Origin: Closterium sp. Naga37s-1
Taxonomy: Eukaryota; Streptophyta; Zygnematophyceae; Desmidiales; Closteriaceae
Length of the DNA: 64,000 nt
Direction: 5' to 3'
Assembly: GCA_947471745.1 (NCBI GenBank)
Contig: CANJKZ010000474.1
Span: 558,001-622,000, forward strand
A program made the translations under genes and the position numbers. Below are positions 61,643-64,000 of this stretch, piece by piece. The notes beneath the pieces were generated by a model, which did no database searches, had not been told where the DNA came from, and was given only the letters and a program-made list of their open reading frames with translations. Position 1 is the stretch's first letter. The number at the start of each line of letters is the position of its first letter.

Positions 61643-63763
61643 CTAGTCCATCCCAGTAGCAGAAGTTGGCTTGCGAGCCCGAATGCCAGTGTCATAGTCC
61701 ACTGGATCACTCAATCCCGTTATCTTCTCGCCCAGCTCCCCAGAGGAATAAGAGGAGGTCGATGCTGTGGAAGCAGCAGGCTGAGCGGCAGTATGCTGCT
61801 GCAGGGGATGAGGGATGGAAACAGACACAGATATCGAGCACAGTTCAGCCTTTAGTCCAGTGGAACTTCCACGGATGTGGTTTTCCCTTCCAGCTCTCCA
61901 TACGAAAACGAGGAGGTCGATAATGTGAAGTTGCGGGCTGCAATAAACAGTGGGAACTGGTCATGCAGGAACAAAGGGAATGGATTCTGTGAGAACTGTG
62001 AATGGCGCTAGCTGGAGTGCAAATTGCTCCTGGAAATCGGCTTGTGCTGGGAGGGGCATACAGCTAGTGAGGAGAAAAAGAGCAATGTGGAAATGACATA
62101 AAAACGAGAGGGAGAAGGAAGCAAACAAGAGGGGAGGGGGGGAGGGGGGGGAGGGGGGGGAGGGGGGGGGGGGGATTTCCAGGCTGCGGGGTGTAGTGTG
62201 GGATGGCAAACAGTTACACAGCTAACGAAACTCAGCCGCCTGGACTTGACAAGGCATCAAATCCACCCACTTGACTAAGCACATACACTGCTGGACGTAG
62301 CATCACTTTCGTTTAATGCGCCCCTACAGTCAGCCACCTGTCATTCGGTGGCTTCTAAGTCGACCCAGAAAGCAGTTCTGTCATAAGATCACACGGATGA
62401 GCAGGGTGGTGCTGTAAGCTGAGACCGCAGGGGACAAGAAGTGACTGTATGTATTACAGGTTAGCACTGTGACGCTTGAATCAACCCACAGGTCACCTGA
62501 GGTCAGCCACCTGTAATCACCACCTGCTCAAATGTAAGCGTAACTACACCCAAATCTATTTGTACACGTTCGCTCACCTGGTAACATCACTCACCTGGCG
62601 AGCGTCATGATCAACCCAACCGTTGATTTCTCATACCCGTGACAGCATTTTCGTTCAACTGGTAGCGTTCACTCACCTGCTTACGTTTCGCTCACCTGCT
62701 TAACGTTTTGCTCACATGGTAACGTTCGTAGACTTTAGGGGCGGCCTCAGCGCCCGCCTTGGCGAGAGACATGATCTTAGACGCGAGAATGCGAGAGTAC
62801 TCAACGGCCAGATCCATGCCACGGGTCTGCACCTCCGCGATCCTGCGGTCAATCTCTTGCTCGTGGCGCGACAAAGCAGGCACGATGGCACGGTGGTAGA
62901 TCAGCAGTGTGCCCTGAGTGAACGTAAGGACAGGAGAGGGGAGGACGGATCTGAATAAGAGGGAGAGACCACGAACCCCAAAAAACTACGACAAGCATTC
63001 GACAACGACACATCATGACAGACAAAAGGGACAGTAACAGGACGCAATGTAACCCACATAACGGTACAGGGCGGACAAACCGTGAAGAACAGCGGAGCAT
63101 GCAGCGCCGACAACCCATGACAGCGACACGATTGAGGAGAAGAGAATGGAAAGGAGGAATCGTACCTGAGTTCGCGGATGCCAGAGGTAAACGCAGAAGA
63201 GGACCTTGAAGACGTCATAGAAGGGAAGCCTGGAAAAAGGAAAACGACAGACGCAGATATTTAGAATACGATATGCTGACACAGTTTCAGGCTGTCACTC
63301 GGGTAAAAGGAAAGATTCATGCAGATAGCTACGAAAAGCAGGAATCCCTGTAAGAACGATTATTCGGACGGGCATAGCACCGGCTTCAGACTGTTAACAC
63401 TCACTGGAAGCACAACAATCACGTGTCGTTGCTACAATTGAACTTACCAGGTGATAAGGCCAAAGAAAAGGCAGCTCTCCAAGACGTGAAATGCCGCCAT
63501 AATCACCCTGAAGTAATCATCGAGAATAGATGAGGTTAAAACGCGTATATCGTTATGCTCAGGATACATCCATGGTCACAGGCCATAGTCCATTCACGCT
63601 TGCAGTTAACAAAACAATTGTTAACACTGGGACACGTCAACAAAAACACATAACAAAAACTCACCAGTACTTGCACCAGAAGCGGAAATCATCTGGCTCT
63701 GAAGAGCGTCGCTCTACGGTCTTGTACGTTGCGTATGCTGGATACAGGTACCCCAGCAGAGAC
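61643..63763 (-). CDS. HVA22/TB2/DP1/REEP family membrane protein, 3' exons (5' end beyond window)
   Basis: HVA22, Yop1 and REEP/DP1 proteins are hairpin membrane proteins that shape tubular endoplasmic reticulum; barley HVA22 is ABA- and stress-induced. Exons (minus strand, 5' to 3'): 63763-63665, 63507-63448, 63229-63166, 62913-62716, 61798-61643 (stop TAG), phases compatible throughout. The protein reads SLLGYLYPAYATYKTVE, then a hydrophobic stretch (VIMAAFHVLESCLFFGLIT), LPFYDVFKVLFCVYLWHP and GTLLIYHRAIVPAL, the typical order of the TB2/DP1/HVA22 domain. A charged helix (RHEQEIDRRIAEVQ) follows, then a Ser/Thr/Ala-rich tail ending TSATGMD. If the donor at 62715 were ignored, the protein would end at a stop at 62692. 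The first exon phase (one base) shows that at least one upstream exon is missing. Confidence 0.85.
61885..61940 (-). repeat. Diverged copy of the HVA22 last-exon start
   Basis: On the minus strand, CAGCCCGCAACTTC to TCGACCTCCTC and GGAGAGCTGG parallel the start of exon 61643-61798. The copy has several substitutions and small gaps and lies upstream of the real exon. Confidence 0.65.
62130..62174 (+). repeat. G-rich tract with long G runs
   Basis: GAGGGG-type repeats that end in a G run of more than ten. Located in the HVA22 intron between exons 62716-62913 and 61643-61798; C-rich on the sense strand. Several separate G runs could form a quadruplex on the non-template strand's complement. Confidence 0.8.
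62575..62715 (-). repeat. Tandem copies of the HVA22 exon end with repeated GTGAG donors
   Basis: On the minus strand the exon end GAACGTTACCAT, followed by GTGAGC, is echoed by AACGTTAAGCAG-GTGAGC, AACGTAAGCAG-GTGAGT and AACGCTACCAG, with further GTGAGT and GTGAGC sites near 62598 and 62577. The copies are short (about 14-20 bp) and degenerate, and give five or more potential donors in 140 bp. Confidence 0.7.
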
Positions 63764-63819
63764 CTGCAATCGGGAGGAATGTTAAGCATATGCGTTAGTA
63801 TGCAGGGTACTAAGCACAT

Positions 63820-63853
63820 TCGCATGTTGGATACAAATACCCTAGCAGAGATC
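63820..63853 (-). repeat. Copy of the HVA22 exon start (SLLGYLYP)
   Basis: On the minus strand, ATCTCTGCTAGGGTATTTGT and the following ATCCAAC repeat the beginning of exon 63665-63763 with a few changes, then lose similarity. No acceptor AG directly precedes it. Confidence 0.65.
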
Positions 63854-64000
63854 CGGGGATGACGAGAGAAATTAACCAGAGTACGATCATAGCAGGACAG
63901 CGGGAAGACAGAAAACAGGTGTAGTAGATCCACGCGACGAGTTAGAGACCTCCGGAAGAATAATAATAAGAGGAAACTCTGACCGGCTTCAACGTGCTGT

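Noticed and set aside
44821..63763. Transposable elements as the cause of intron repeats
   Set aside because: I found no transposase or reverse transcriptase, no terminal repeats and no target-site duplications. The repeated pieces are fragments of the adjacent exons themselves.

Overview
Organism. The window is nuclear DNA from a eukaryote of the green plant lineage, probably a streptophyte (charophyte alga or early land plant). It encodes an RS2Z-type SR splicing factor with two zinc knuckles (a plant-specific class), an ARAD1-like GT47 cell-wall glycosyltransferase, the C-terminal end of a plant-type class I histone deacetylase and an HVA22/DP1 protein. All four genes are split by GT-AG introns. 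The genus cannot be fixed from sequence alone.

Layout. Positions 1-41406 are one uninterrupted satellite array of 41/42-bp units that runs off the left edge. It is followed at 41462-43657 (+) by the last exons of a class I histone deacetylase, so the array appears to lie in an intron of that gene, or directly next to a 3' fragment of it. A tRNA-Arg(CCT) follows at 44125-44197 (+). Then come three minus-strand genes: a complete 8-exon GT47 gene (44821-53912, 607 aa), a complete 7-exon RS2Z gene (55535-60917, 352 aa) and the 3' part of an HVA22 gene (61643-63763), whose first exon(s) lie beyond the right edge. The gene models are mine: I joined exons by splice sites, phase and protein continuity, and every phase is consistent.

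Most striking features. (1) The array has 988 regular units that differ almost only in carrying two or three C at one site. Reading that as a binary string shows nested higher-order repeats, including a block of about 6.9 kb present twice with an offset of 8.34-8.41 kb. (2) Nearly every intron in the window holds partial tandem copies of the exon ends that flank it, splice site included, separated by pyrimidine-rich spacers (pyrimidine-rich on the sense strand). All seven GT47 introns show this, with 2-8 copies each, and the deacetylase, RS2Z and HVA22 genes show it too. The satellite unit itself looks like a 3' splice junction (pyrimidine tract, TAG, then GT), so the giant array may be an extreme outcome of the same junction-duplication process; that link is inference. 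(3) A small family of perfect palindromes with TTGAG/CTCAA-type arms and variable self-complementary centres is scattered through the non-coding DNA.

The genes are ordinary housekeeping genes (chromatin, wall polysaccharide, splicing, ER shaping) and do not form a functional cluster. I saw no transposase, reverse transcriptase, phage, CRISPR or toxin gene.
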